Shown one piece after another: positions 13,341-21,494 of a DNA stretch of 24,430 nt. Made by a program: the position numbers and the translations under genes. The notes beneath the pieces are model-generated. The model did not search any database. It was not told where the DNA came from and saw only the letters and a program-made list of their open reading frames with translations. The DNA comes from CAZRIP01 sp964600165 (GTDB lineage Bacteria; Elusimicrobiota; Elusimicrobia; UBA1565; UBA9628): contig CAZRIP010000056.1 in the NCBI GenBank assembly GCA_964600165.1, positions 1-24,430 on the forward strand, given 5' to 3'. The stretch's first letter is position 1. Each line of letters starts with the position of its first letter.

Positions 13341-15088
13341 GCCCCGGCGAGCAGCGCCGCGCCTTTCTCGCCGAGCAGCGCCGGGCGCAGCTCGGCCGCG
13401 CGCTTGAAGTCCTCGACTTGCCCGGCGGCGTCGCCGCGCGCGCCGCGCGCCATCCCGCGCACGAGGTGGGCGAGGGCCTTGTCGCCGTTGCCTTCCAGGG
13501 CGCGCTCGGCCGCGGCCAGGGCCGCCTCGGGGTCGCCGGACTGGCGGCGCGCCTCGCAGAGCCAGGCCCAGGCGTCGCCGTAGCGGGCGTCCAAGTTCAC
13601 GGCGTCCTCGAGGTCGCGGATCGCCTTCGAAAGCTCGCCGAGCTTGACCAGGCACTCGCCGCGCCAGCCGTAGCCCCACGAGCAGCGCTTGTCGCGCTCG
13701 AGCAGGCGGTCGAGGTCGGCGCGCGCCTTGCCGTAGTCGCCGGAAAGCATCGCCAGGTTCGCGCGCCAGCCGTACGCGGCGGGATAAGCCGGGTCGAGCG
13801 CGATCGCCCTCGTGAAATCGGCGCGCGCGCCGGCCTTGTCGCCCAGGCCCTGCTTGGCCAGGCCGCGCCAGGCGCGAAACCAGGCCTCCTTGGGCGCGAG
13901 CGCGATCGCCTTCGAGAGGTCCGAGATCGCGTCCTCGTATTGCCCCGCGCGATAGCGCGTCTCGCCGCGCCAGGCCCAGCCCCAGGGCCATTTCGGCTCC
14001 TTCTTGACGACGGCGGAGAACTTGCGCAGGATTTCCGGGGCCTTCTCGAGCGTGTTGCCCGCGCGCTCGGCGATGCCGTAGATCCAGCCGTGCTTGGGGT
14101 CGACTTTCACCGCGCGGTTCATGTCGGCGACGGCCTCGTGGAAGCGGTTGAGCCCCAGCCACGCCTTCGCGCGCTGCGACAGCGCCCATGAGATCAGGCG
14201 CTCCTCCTCCTTCTCGATGACGGGCGTGAGGTCTTTGACCGCCCCTTCAAAGTCCCCGAGAGAGAGCGAAGCCGCCCCGCGCCAGGAGTAGATGCGCGGC
14301 GGGGAATTCGGCGCCGCTTTGAGAGCCTTGTCGGCGTCCCGGTAGGCCTCCTCGAACCGGCCCACGCGGCGATAGGCCTCGGCGCGGTAGGCGTAGCCCT
14401 CCCAAAAGCGCGCGTCGAGCGCGATCGCCTTGTCGAGGTCGGCCAGCGCCGCCGCCTGGTCGCGGAAATTGAAGGCCGTGCGCGCGCGGACGGCGTAGGA
14501 CCAGGAGACCGGGTGCAGCTCGACGACGCGGTTGAGGCAGCGCAGCGCCTCGTCATAACGGCGCTGGTCGCGGTGGGCCTCGCTGCACAAGACGAGGGTC
14601 CAGAGGCGCCCGGGCTCGAGCGCGAGGGCGGCGTCGAGGTCGACCAGCGCCTCGGCCGGGCGGCCGGCGCGCAGCTTGGCTTCCGCGCGCAGCGTCAGGC
14701 CCCAGGCCGAGCGCGGCTCGGCCGAAAGGGCCGGCTCGATCGCTTTGAGCGCGCCGTCGCCGTCGTTGACTTTGAGCAAGCCGTAAGCCTTCCAGCGCGA
14801 GACGAGCGCCGACGCCGGCTCCTTCTCCTCGGCCAGATGCAGCTCGTGGAAGAAGCGCTCGTCTTGCTGCAGCCAGAGCCAGGCCGCGGCGCGCAGCAGA
14901 TGGTCGACGGCGCGCGCCGGCTCGGCGAGGACCTCGAGGACCTTTTCGCAGGCCTTCTTGCGCTCCGGGGCGACGGGACGCGGACAGGTGACCCAGGTGA
15001 GGGCCCTGGCCTCCAGAATATCGGCCAAGGTCGCGCCCTCCTCGGGCCAGCCGAACGGGCGCAGCAGCTTCGCGGCGTCTTTTTTCAT
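13337..15088 (-). CDS. Tetratricopeptide repeat scaffold protein
   Basis: The 583 residues are nearly all TPR, about a dozen 34-residue units from residue 100 to the end. There is no signal peptide or catalytic domain. The units are unusually rich in Trp/Tyr at the repeat start, with WRGE-type cores (WGWAWRGETRY, WFRAWRGLA, YGWRANLA, WGYGWRGECL). The same WRGE signature recurs in the 920-residue neighbour, which points to common descent and perhaps a shared ligand. TPR arrays bind peptides or partner proteins, so a scaffold or substrate-presenting role beside the methylase proteins is likely. Start ATG at 15088 overlaps the stop of the upstream gene (ATGA), and its own stop overlaps the next start. 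Confidence 0.88.
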   Translation of the reverse strand: MKKDAAKLLRPFGWPEEGATLADILEARALTWVTCPRPVAPERKKACEKVLEVLAEPARAVDHLLRAAAWLWLQQDERFFHELHLAEEKEPASALVSRWKAYGLLKVNDGDGALKAIEPALSAEPRSAWGLTLRAEAKLRAGRPAEALVDLDAALALEPGRLWTLVLCSEAHRDQRRYDEALRCLNRVVELHPVSWSYAVRARTAFNFRDQAAALADLDKAIALDARFWEGYAYRAEAYRRVGRFEEAYRDADKALKAAPNSPPRIYSWRGAASLSLGDFEGAVKDLTPVIEKEEERLISWALSQRAKAWLGLNRFHEAVADMNRAVKVDPKHGWIYGIAERAGNTLEKAPEILRKFSAVVKKEPKWPWGWAWRGETRYRAGQYEDAISDLSKAIALAPKEAWFRAWRGLAKQGLGDKAGARADFTRAIALDPAYPAAYGWRANLAMLSGDYGKARADLDRLLERDKRCSWGYGWRGECLVKLGELSKAIRDLEDAVNLDARYGDAWAWLCEARRQSGDPEAALAAAERALEGNGDKALAHLVRGMARGARGDAAGQVEDFKRAAELRPALLGEKGAALLAGA

Positions 15089-16758
15089 CCTTTCCCGATG
15101 AGCGGCGGCACGTAGAGCACGGCCGCGGGGTTCGCGCGCCCGAGCGCGGCCTCAAGGTCCCTGTAAGCGACGGGCACGGCGGAGTACTCGTCCTCGCCGC
15201 CGCCGGGCATCAGATAGCAGACGTGGTCGTCCGGGTAGCCGCGCGGCGGCGGGTAGGGCCGGCTCGCGTCGCCCTCGACCATCTTCGGCGAGTAGACGAC
15301 GAGCGGCAGCGTCGGATCGACGCCGTCCAAGTACATCCCCCCGCGCACCTGCAGGCCCAACCGCGCGCCCGCGGGGGCGCCGGCCAGCGTCGGCAAGAAA
15401 TCGAAGATGGGAACCGCCCCCGGCGCGCGCACGGCGATCCCCTCGCGCCGGCAAGCGAGGACGAGCTTCCAAGCCAAGCGGCCGTAGCAGATCGGCAGGC
15501 CGCGCGTGACCATGACGATGCGGCGATATCGGGAAAAACCGGCCATGGTATCGCGCGCCGCGTCGTCGGCCTGGCGCTCCGTGCCGCGGAAGACGATCGT
15601 GCGCAGCGGCGCCGGAAACAGGCCGAGGAAGTCCGAGACTTTCGGGTCGGAGAGGTTCGAGTAGAACGCGTCGGCGCCGGTCAGCTCCTTGAGCGAGGAG
15701 ATCGAGACTTGAAAGGGATGGCGGTAGCCGAGGCCGACGATGACGAGCTCCTTTTCTTTAGAAGAGGCCCGCGGCGGCTCGTTCTTGAGCAGCGCGGCCG
15801 CGCAGCCGTAGTAGCGCGCGCGCTCGAGCAGCACGTCGTGCGGCTTCTGGAGCGCGCGCGAGCGCGAGAACAGCTTCTCGGCGTCCGCGTATTCGCGCGC
15901 GCGCATGCGCAGGTAGCCGAGCCAGAACTCCTTGGTCCCGCGCGGGAGCTTGCGGGCGGACAAGAGCCGCTCGGCCTCGGCCGGGCGGTCGCGCAGGATT
16001 TCGAGTTGGACGAGTTCTTGCCTCAGAAAAGGATCGTCGGGGGCGAGGCGGCAGGCGGCCTGAAGGTCGCGCTCCGCGTCCCCGAGCGCGCTCTGCACGA
16101 CGAACACGCGCGCGCGCTTGCGGAGCATGACGTGGTCGTCGGGCTTGCGCGCGAGGACCTCCGTCAGCGCGTCGACGGCCTGCGCGTAGCGCGCCTGGTC
16201 CAGGTAGATCGAGGCGGCGCAGGCGTGAGGCTCGACGGCGTCCGGCAGCGCGGCTTTGACCAAGTCGAGGTCCTTGAGCGCGCCCTCGTAGTCGCCGGTC
16301 TTGTTGAGCAGCACGGCGCGCTCGAGGCGCAGCCAGGGCTGATCCTCGGTCGCGAGCGCGCGGTCGATGTCGTCTCTAGAACCGGCCAAGTCGCCGGTCC
16401 TGGCCCGGAGAGACGCGCGCAGCGCGAGCGCCCAGCCCTTGGGATCCTTGGAAACGGATTCGTCGATGAGCTTGAGCGCCTCGGCGGCGTCGCCCTGCTG
16501 CAGCTTGATCATGCCCTTGAGCGCCGGCGCGAGCGCGCCGGCGGCCTCGGCGTCGGACCAGGCGCCGGCGACGTCGCCCGCGCGCAGGCGCGCGGCGGAA
16601 CGAAAAACGCGCGGCCACGGGCCGTCATCGATGCGTTGATCCAAGACCAACAGGGCCTTCTCGAGATCGCCCTCGAGCAGCTCTTTCTCGCCGGGCTCGG
16701 GAGGAAGGTCGAACTCTCCTCCCAGCCAGCAGCGCAGCCGCGCCCGCTCGTCGTCCAT
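15085..16758 (-). CDS. TPR protein with C-terminal TP-methylase-like (borosin-type) domain
   Basis: The 557-residue product begins with TPR-like helical repeats (about 1-330). It ends in a domain of the tetrapyrrole methylase (class III SAM methyltransferase) fold. Seen features are the glycine motif VIVGLGYRHPFQVSISSLKEL (near 338), the second motif TRGLPICYGRLAW (near 418, normally GHP), a strand LPLVVYSPK, and the end VLYVPPLIGKG. The overall order and VPP ending resemble borosin alpha-N-methyltransferases, which methylate backbone amides of a peptide. The changed GHP motif could mean altered or lost catalysis. Its ATG shares one base with the preceding TAA (TAATG), and its stop overlaps the following TPR gene. 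A small-molecule methylase role is the alternative. Confidence 0.75.
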   Translation of the reverse strand: MDDERARLRCWLGGEFDLPPEPGEKELLEGDLEKALLVLDQRIDDGPWPRVFRSAARLRAGDVAGAWSDAEAAGALAPALKGMIKLQQGDAAEALKLIDESVSKDPKGWALALRASLRARTGDLAGSRDDIDRALATEDQPWLRLERAVLLNKTGDYEGALKDLDLVKAALPDAVEPHACAASIYLDQARYAQAVDALTEVLARKPDDHVMLRKRARVFVVQSALGDAERDLQAACRLAPDDPFLRQELVQLEILRDRPAEAERLLSARKLPRGTKEFWLGYLRMRAREYADAEKLFSRSRALQKPHDVLLERARYYGCAAALLKNEPPRASSKEKELVIVGLGYRHPFQVSISSLKELTGADAFYSNLSDPKVSDFLGLFPAPLRTIVFRGTERQADDAARDTMAGFSRYRRIVMVTRGLPICYGRLAWKLVLACRREGIAVRAPGAVPIFDFLPTLAGAPAGARLGLQVRGGMYLDGVDPTLPLVVYSPKMVEGDASRPYPPPRGYPDDHVCYLMPGGGEDEYSAVPVAYRDLEAALGRANPAAVLYVPPLIGKG

Positions 16759-19520
16759 TATTTTTTCGGCGGCACGAATAGGATCCCTTGGGCCAGCTTA
16801 TGGTGCGAGGTCTTGCCGAGCTCCGCCACGGTGAGCTTCTGCTGCTGCGTCTCCCAGAGCTCGTGGCGCGGGCCGTAGAAAAGGAGCTGGTAGTCCGACG
16901 AGTAGTTCTTGGCCAGGATTTTAGTCAGCGACTCCAGCCACTCGTCGCTCATGCCGTCGGCGAAATAGACGACCATCGGCAGGCGCGGGCTCGCTTTCTC
17001 GATCTCATCTAAAATTCTCAGCCCCATCGATTCGAACAGCTGGAAGCCGCCGTAGGAAAATCCCAGGACCTGGCCGCTCGCCGCGAGCACGGCGTCCATC
17101 GAGGACACGGCGCCGAAGGCCTTGCACGGGATGCCCTCCTTGCGGCAGCGCTGGATTATCTCGTTGGAGAGCGGCCCGAAGAGCAGCGGATGGCCGAAGG
17201 TGACGAAGGCGACCGTGCGCCCCGGCTTGGCCTCGGAGAGCACGAGGTCGGCGCAGAGCTTGGCGTCCTGCTCGTAGCGAAACGCCACGGGCCGGCGATT
17301 GGCGCAGAAGAGGCCCAGGAATTCCGACATGCCGATGCCGGGCAGGTTGTTGAACACGACGTCGCACTCGCCCAAGGCGCGCAGCACCTCGACGGTCGCC
17401 GTCTGCGGCGGGTAGACGCCGAGGCCGCACAGGAACACGCGGCCTAGTTTCTTCGCGTCGGCTTTTGATGTCCGGCCTTTTTTCGATAGTTTCGCCGCCA
17501 TGGCTTTGGCCACCGTCCCATAGATGATCGATTGGTTCTTGAGGTGCTCGTCCGTCCCCGCCGCGGCCTGCGCCGCGGAAAACTCCTTCATCGCCGCGCC
17601 GTAGTCCTTCTCGACGCTGCGGATGTAGCCCGTGATGAAGCGCGCCCAGGCCGGGTGCTTCTCCCGGATGGGCGCGAGGCTCGCCAGCGCCTGAGAGAAC
17701 TTGCCCTGCAGGGCCAGGTTCTGGCCCAGGCGCAGGTGGAGGTTCACCTGTGCCGGGCACATCTTGAGCGCGCGCTCGACGTCGTCTTGCGCCTGCGCGA
17801 GCCGTCCGAGCAGCATGAGGATGTGGGCGCGCAGGTCGTAGAGATACCAGTTGTCGGGCTCGAGCTCGAGCGCGGCAGAGGTCTCCTTCATCGCGAGGTC
17901 GTAGTGCCTCATGCCGATGAAGGTCTGCGCGCGCCATTGATGCCAGTTCGCGTTGGGCGAGAGCGCGACGGCGACGGAAAGGTCGCGCAGCGCCTGCTCC
18001 ATGAAGCCCAGCCGCTGGCCGAGGTCGGCGCGCAGCGCGTAGGCGTCCCCCGAAGGCGCGAGCTTGACGGCGCGGTCCGCGTCTTCCAACGCTTCCCGCA
18101 GCAGTCCGCCGTCGCGCCGTCGCTCCGCGCGCGCGAGCAGCGCGGTCACGCTGCCCGGATCAGCGGAGAGCGCCTCGTCGACTTTCCCCTTGGATAAGAG
18201 GCGTTCGCCCTCGCGGATGCGCCCCAGAGCGTCCATCACCCAGCGCGAGCCGTCGGGATCGTTCGATTCCTTGGCCTGCTTCTCGAAGACTTCCGGCGCG
18301 GCCCGCAGCGCCTCGGTCATCTCGGCCAGATAGCGGTCCTGATCGCCGCCCTCGAGCGCGATCGTCCCGCGGCTGACGAAGACGTCCCAGTTGCGGTAGC
18401 CGAGCGCGACGGCCTGCTCCAGATCGGCGGCGGCCTCTTGGCCGCGGCCCAGACGGCGCAGCGTCTCCCCGCGCCAAAGATACGCCTCCGGCCACTCGGC
18501 GAAAAGCGCGACCGCGCGGTTGAGCGCGTCGAGCGCCGCGGCGTGATCGCCCCGGCGCATCAGCACCTCGCCGAGCCAGCCCCAGGCCCAACCGCAGCCG
18601 CAGTCGAGCTCGACGGCCTTCTCCAGATCGCGGCGCGCGCCGTCGAGGTCGTCCTCGAGGCGCAGACCGCCGCCGCGGCAGCCGAAGATCCAGGCCTCGT
18701 CGCGCCCGGGCTCGACGGCCTTCAGGCGCGCCGTCGCGTAAGAGCACTTGGGATCGAGCCGCACGGCCGCCTGGACCTCGGCATAGCCCTTGCGCCGGCC
18801 GCCGAGCTCGCGCAGCACCTCGCCCAAAACGGCGCGGGCCGGCGCGCACTCCGGCGCGGCCGCGAGCGCGCGGCGCAGGGCATCGACGGCTTCCTCGCGG
18901 CGGCCCGCCGATCTCAAGATCGCGCCTTCCCGCTCCGGCGCGGGCGTGAAGCCCCAGACGGCGACGCCGCCGTAGACGAGCGGCTCCGGGCTCTGCGGAT
19001 ACCGGGCGGCGAAGGCGCGCGCCGCCCGCGTCCAGTCCTCGGCGGAGGCGTCCGGCGAAAACAGGACGAGCGGGAACCGCGGGTCGACCGGCTTCTTGGC
19101 GAGCGCGTCCTCCAGCGCGAGGACCTGCGCGCCCGGGCAGCCTTCCTCGCCGCCCAAGAATTCCATCGCGCGCGACAGCGCCTCGCCCAGCGGCGACGGG
19201 CCCGGGAAGACCTCGCAGGGCACGCCCGTTTTCCTGGCGAGCGCGGCGACCTCGCGGCCGAGGCGGCTCGTCAGCAGCGGATGGCCGAGCACGGCGACGC
19301 CGACGGCCTTGGTCTCGGCCTGAGCCAGGATCTCCTTGGCGTCGCGCGCGCGCAGCTTCAACTGTCCCCGGGGAGAGTCGAGAAAAGAAAGCGGCCCTTC
19401 GTCGCGCAGGTCCGAATACACGAGAGCGCAAGAGCGCAGCGCCTCGACGGCCTCGAGGGTCGCGTTCTCGCTCGGCGCGGGGCCGAGGCCGCAGAGCCTA
19501 ATTCCGGGAGAACTCTTCAA
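16758..19520 (-). CDS. TPR protein with two TP-methylase-like (borosin-type) domains
   Basis: The 920-residue protein has three parts. Residues 1-205 form a tetrapyrrole-methylase-fold domain: RLCGLGPAPSENATLEAVEAL, VLGHPLL near 77, VFPGPSPLGEAL, FPLVLFSPD. Residues 210-640 are a TPR array with WRGE-type units. Residues 690-920 are a second methylase domain: VFLCGLGVYPPQTATVEVLR, FRYEQD, VTFGHPLLFGP near 773, FSYGGFQLFE, LPMVVYFAD, KLTVAELG, ending ILFVPPKK. From memory, the omphalotin methyltransferase has GVFYGHPGVF, LTYEASDFL, KYTVAQL and FYIPPK in the same order, so the last domain looks like a borosin-type alpha-N-methyltransferase. No core peptide follows the VPPKK end, so the substrate would be supplied in trans. 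The start is a TTG at 19520; no other start precedes the glycine motif. It overlaps the radical SAM gene by 23 nt. Confidence 0.8.
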   Translation of the reverse strand: MKSSPGIRLCGLGPAPSENATLEAVEALRSCALVYSDLRDEGPLSFLDSPRGQLKLRARDAKEILAQAETKAVGVAVLGHPLLTSRLGREVAALARKTGVPCEVFPGPSPLGEALSRAMEFLGGEEGCPGAQVLALEDALAKKPVDPRFPLVLFSPDASAEDWTRAARAFAARYPQSPEPLVYGGVAVWGFTPAPEREGAILRSAGRREEAVDALRRALAAAPECAPARAVLGEVLRELGGRRKGYAEVQAAVRLDPKCSYATARLKAVEPGRDEAWIFGCRGGGLRLEDDLDGARRDLEKAVELDCGCGWAWGWLGEVLMRRGDHAAALDALNRAVALFAEWPEAYLWRGETLRRLGRGQEAAADLEQAVALGYRNWDVFVSRGTIALEGGDQDRYLAEMTEALRAAPEVFEKQAKESNDPDGSRWVMDALGRIREGERLLSKGKVDEALSADPGSVTALLARAERRRDGGLLREALEDADRAVKLAPSGDAYALRADLGQRLGFMEQALRDLSVAVALSPNANWHQWRAQTFIGMRHYDLAMKETSAALELEPDNWYLYDLRAHILMLLGRLAQAQDDVERALKMCPAQVNLHLRLGQNLALQGKFSQALASLAPIREKHPAWARFITGYIRSVEKDYGAAMKEFSAAQAAAGTDEHLKNQSIIYGTVAKAMAAKLSKKGRTSKADAKKLGRVFLCGLGVYPPQTATVEVLRALGECDVVFNNLPGIGMSEFLGLFCANRRPVAFRYEQDAKLCADLVLSEAKPGRTVAFVTFGHPLLFGPLSNEIIQRCRKEGIPCKAFGAVSSMDAVLAASGQVLGFSYGGFQLFESMGLRILDEIEKASPRLPMVVYFADGMSDEWLESLTKILAKNYSSDYQLLFYGPRHELWETQQQKLTVAELGKTSHHKLAQGILFVPPKK

Positions 19521-20793
19521 TCGCCTTTGCGTGATGGTCGAAGACTCCGTCGTTGGAGATCCCGAGCCGTCCCTGCCACACCGACGTCGTCGTCGGGACG
19601 TCGGGCGGCATCGACTCCGGCGGGACGAAGCCGCGCACCAGCAGCTCGCGGCGGTAGCCGGCGGCGTAACGGGAAGATTCGACCCTCACGGAGACGCGGT
19701 CCAGGCCCAGCTCCCGCGCCGCCGCGACGGTCTCCTCGATCGTCTCGCGCGTGTCCATCGAAAGCCCGATCACGAAGACGCCCCAGGTCTTGAGGCCGGC
19801 CTCGCGGGCGCGCGCCGCGGCCTCGGCGGCTTGGGCGCGCGTCGTGCCTTTCTTGTAGGCCCGCGCGAGCTCCTGGGAGCCGGTGTCGATGCCGAAGCTC
19901 ACGGAGGAAAAGCCCGCCTTCTTCATCGCCGACAGGAGCGCGGCGTCGACGAGGTCGACGCGCGTCGAGGCCGTCCACGACAGCCCGAGCTTCTCGCGCG
20001 CGAGGGCCTCGAGCAGCGCGAAGGCGCGGCCGCGGTGCGCGGCGAAGGTCTGGTCGCGGATGAAGACGGCGCGCGCGCCGAGCGCTTTGAGGCCGCGCGC
20101 CTCGGCGAGGACGTCCTCGAGCGGCCGCGTGCGGTGGCCGAGCGCGCTCGCGGGGCAGTACGTGCACAAAAAGGGACAGCCGTAGTCCGTCGACAGCGAG
20201 GCCCTCGGCCCCTCCGGCGAGAACGGCCAGCGGTAGCACGCCAGCGGAAACAAGTCCCAGCGCGGCGCGGGCGAGCTCCACTCGCCGTAGCGCCGGCGCA
20301 CCGGGCCGCGGACGACGGCGCCGCCCTTCGCGCGGTAAGCGAGGTTCTCGAGCGGCTGGCCGGCGGACCCGCTCACGTAGCCCGCGAGGTCCGCTCCCGC
20401 GAAGTCGTAGAGCGCGGCGTCCAGGAACGGCTGCAGCTGGAACGCGGCCTCGCCCATGTCGAGGTAGAGGTCGCCGATGCCGGCCAGGCGCGCGCGCGGC
20501 AGCGCGGTCTTGAGGGCCTCGAGAAACGCCGAGTCCTCGACGTACGACGCCCCCGACGTCAGGAAGAACACGAAGTCCGGGGCCGTCGCGCGCGCGCGCG
20601 CGACGGCGGCGGCGGGCGCCAGGCCCTCGGCCTGGGCGTCGAGCACCGCGACCTCGCCCAGCTCGGAGAGACGGCCGCTCAGCATCGCGAGGTCGACCGG
20701 CGGCAGCGCGACGTCGGGCTCGACGACGGTGCCGATGAAGCAGTCGCGGGAGTAATTGCGGGACGCGGGCGGGTTGAGGAGCAGGAAGCGCAT
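19498..20793 (-). CDS. Radical SAM protein with B12-binding-type N-terminal domain
   Basis: The 431-residue product opens with the Rossmann-like pattern of cobalamin-binding radical SAM enzymes (MRFLLLNPPASRNYSRD, then PPVDLAMLSGRLSELG). The radical SAM barrel follows, with the 4Fe-4S cluster motif C206-x3-C210-x2-C213 in DYGCPFLCTYC and later barrel strands such as VSFGIDTGSQELARAYKKGTT and WGVFVIGLSMDTRETIEET. The DxHxxG motif that supplies a cobalt-ligating His is not visible in the N-terminal domain, so B12 may be bound base-off without it or not at all. Relatives include methyltransferases and ring-forming enzymes, some acting on RiPPs. The ATG at 20793 gives a natural N-terminus; an ATG at 20802 (adding MRD) lies inside the palindrome. 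It is the first gene after the only real gap in the operon. Confidence 0.85.
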   Translation of the reverse strand: MRFLLLNPPASRNYSRDCFIGTVVEPDVALPPVDLAMLSGRLSELGEVAVLDAQAEGLAPAAAVARARATAPDFVFFLTSGASYVEDSAFLEALKTALPRARLAGIGDLYLDMGEAAFQLQPFLDAALYDFAGADLAGYVSGSAGQPLENLAYRAKGGAVVRGPVRRRYGEWSSPAPRWDLFPLACYRWPFSPEGPRASLSTDYGCPFLCTYCPASALGHRTRPLEDVLAEARGLKALGARAVFIRDQTFAAHRGRAFALLEALAREKLGLSWTASTRVDLVDAALLSAMKKAGFSSVSFGIDTGSQELARAYKKGTTRAQAAEAAARAREAGLKTWGVFVIGLSMDTRETIEETVAAARELGLDRVSVRVESSRYAAGYRRELLVRGFVPPESMPPDVPTTTSVWQGRLGISNDGVFDHHAKAIEEFSRN

Positions 20794-20797
20794 ATCA

Positions 20798-20833
20798 CGC
20801 ATACATACTATGGGCGCCCATAGTATGTATGCG
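20798..20833. promoter_or_regulatory. 36-bp perfect palindrome before the radical SAM gene
   Basis: The half-site CGCATACATACTATGGGC is followed at once by its exact reverse complement, with no loop. It fills nearly all of the 44-bp gap between the stop of the 218-residue gene (20838) and the radical SAM ATG (20793). The arms are AT-rich against a GC-rich background and contain TAGTAT/TATGTA sequences that could be -10 elements on either strand. There is no U-tract after the stem. An operator for a dimeric regulator with an internal promoter is favoured; an RNA hairpin separating expression of the two halves of the operon is the alternative. Confidence 0.85.
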
Positions 20834-20837
20834 CCGG

Positions 20838-21494
20838 TCAGGCCCGAAGATAGACGACAAGAGCCCCCCCCGTGAACAGGATCTCGGATACGCGTCGATC
20901 GAGCGCGACATAGGAGAAAAGCGAGGCGCCGTCCGTGAACGGCGCGGCCAAGGACAGCCGCGCGAAATCGGGCCACGGCACGGCATCATCGAAGCGCAGC
21001 GACCAGTCCTCGCGCGCTTTTCCTTTCTCCCAGACCGAGATGATGTCTTTGATCGCGCACAGTCCCGCGAGGTCGGCGAAGACCTCTTTGAGGGCCGGGT
21101 CGGCGAGAAAGCGCTTGTCGAGTTTGCTCGTCTTGAACGCGAGCCGCACGCCGCCTGTCTCGCCGGCGCCTTCCGCGTCGTAGAGCCGCGCGAAGCGCGG
21201 CGCGTCTTTTTCCACGTCCCACCAGAGCTCGAGCCACGGGAAACCGTCCTTCGGGGGCTTCGCCGCGGCCGAAAGCCCGAAGCGCTCCGCCGCCGCTTTC
21301 GCGAACTTCGGGAAATCTTTCTCCTCGCCGAAATAGCGGACGCCGACGCCGGCGTCGGCAGCGTCGCTGCGCAGCGAGACTTCCCAACGCCCGGCGCCGA
21401 GCTCGTCGACGGCTTGCCTGAGGCCCGCGATCTTGCGCTCCGGCGCGCAGTCGGACCAGCCGGAGAGCCAGTCGCGGCATTGCTTGAGGATCAT
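20838..21494 (-). CDS. Hypothetical protein (218 aa) between HEXXH and radical SAM genes
   Basis: I do not recognise this family. The 218 residues are soluble in character, with no signal peptide, membrane segment or obvious metal motif. Features are an N-terminal helix with two Cys (residues 6 and 16), an alternating strand pattern (RWEVSLRSD, VGVRYFGEE), an aromatic block FPWLELWWDVEKD (about 85-97), and a helical middle with Cys146. The start ATG overlaps the stop of the HEXXH gene (ATGA), so the two are translationally coupled and probably act together. Possible roles are a substrate-recognition partner or a carrier protein for the modifying enzymes; there is no repeat or core-peptide-like C-terminus to support a precursor role. 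Confidence 0.75.
   Translation of the reverse strand: MILKQCRDWLSGWSDCAPERKIAGLRQAVDELGAGRWEVSLRSDAADAGVGVRYFGEEKDFPKFAKAAAERFGLSAAAKPPKDGFPWLELWWDVEKDAPRFARLYDAEGAGETGGVRLAFKTSKLDKRFLADPALKEVFADLAGLCAIKDIISVWEKGKAREDWSLRFDDAVPWPDFARLSLAAPFTDGASLFSYVALDRRVSEILFTGGALVVYLRA

Noticed and set aside
13341..14189. Upstream extension of the polytopic membrane protein frame
   Set aside because: It overlaps the TPR gene, is Arg/Gly/Pro-rich nonsense, and an ATG at 13340 precedes the first hydrophobic helix with an ATGA overlap.
20803..20976. Longer N-terminus for the radical SAM protein
   Set aside because: It would run through the palindrome and over the 3' end of the preceding gene; the B12-domain pattern begins at the ATG at 20793.
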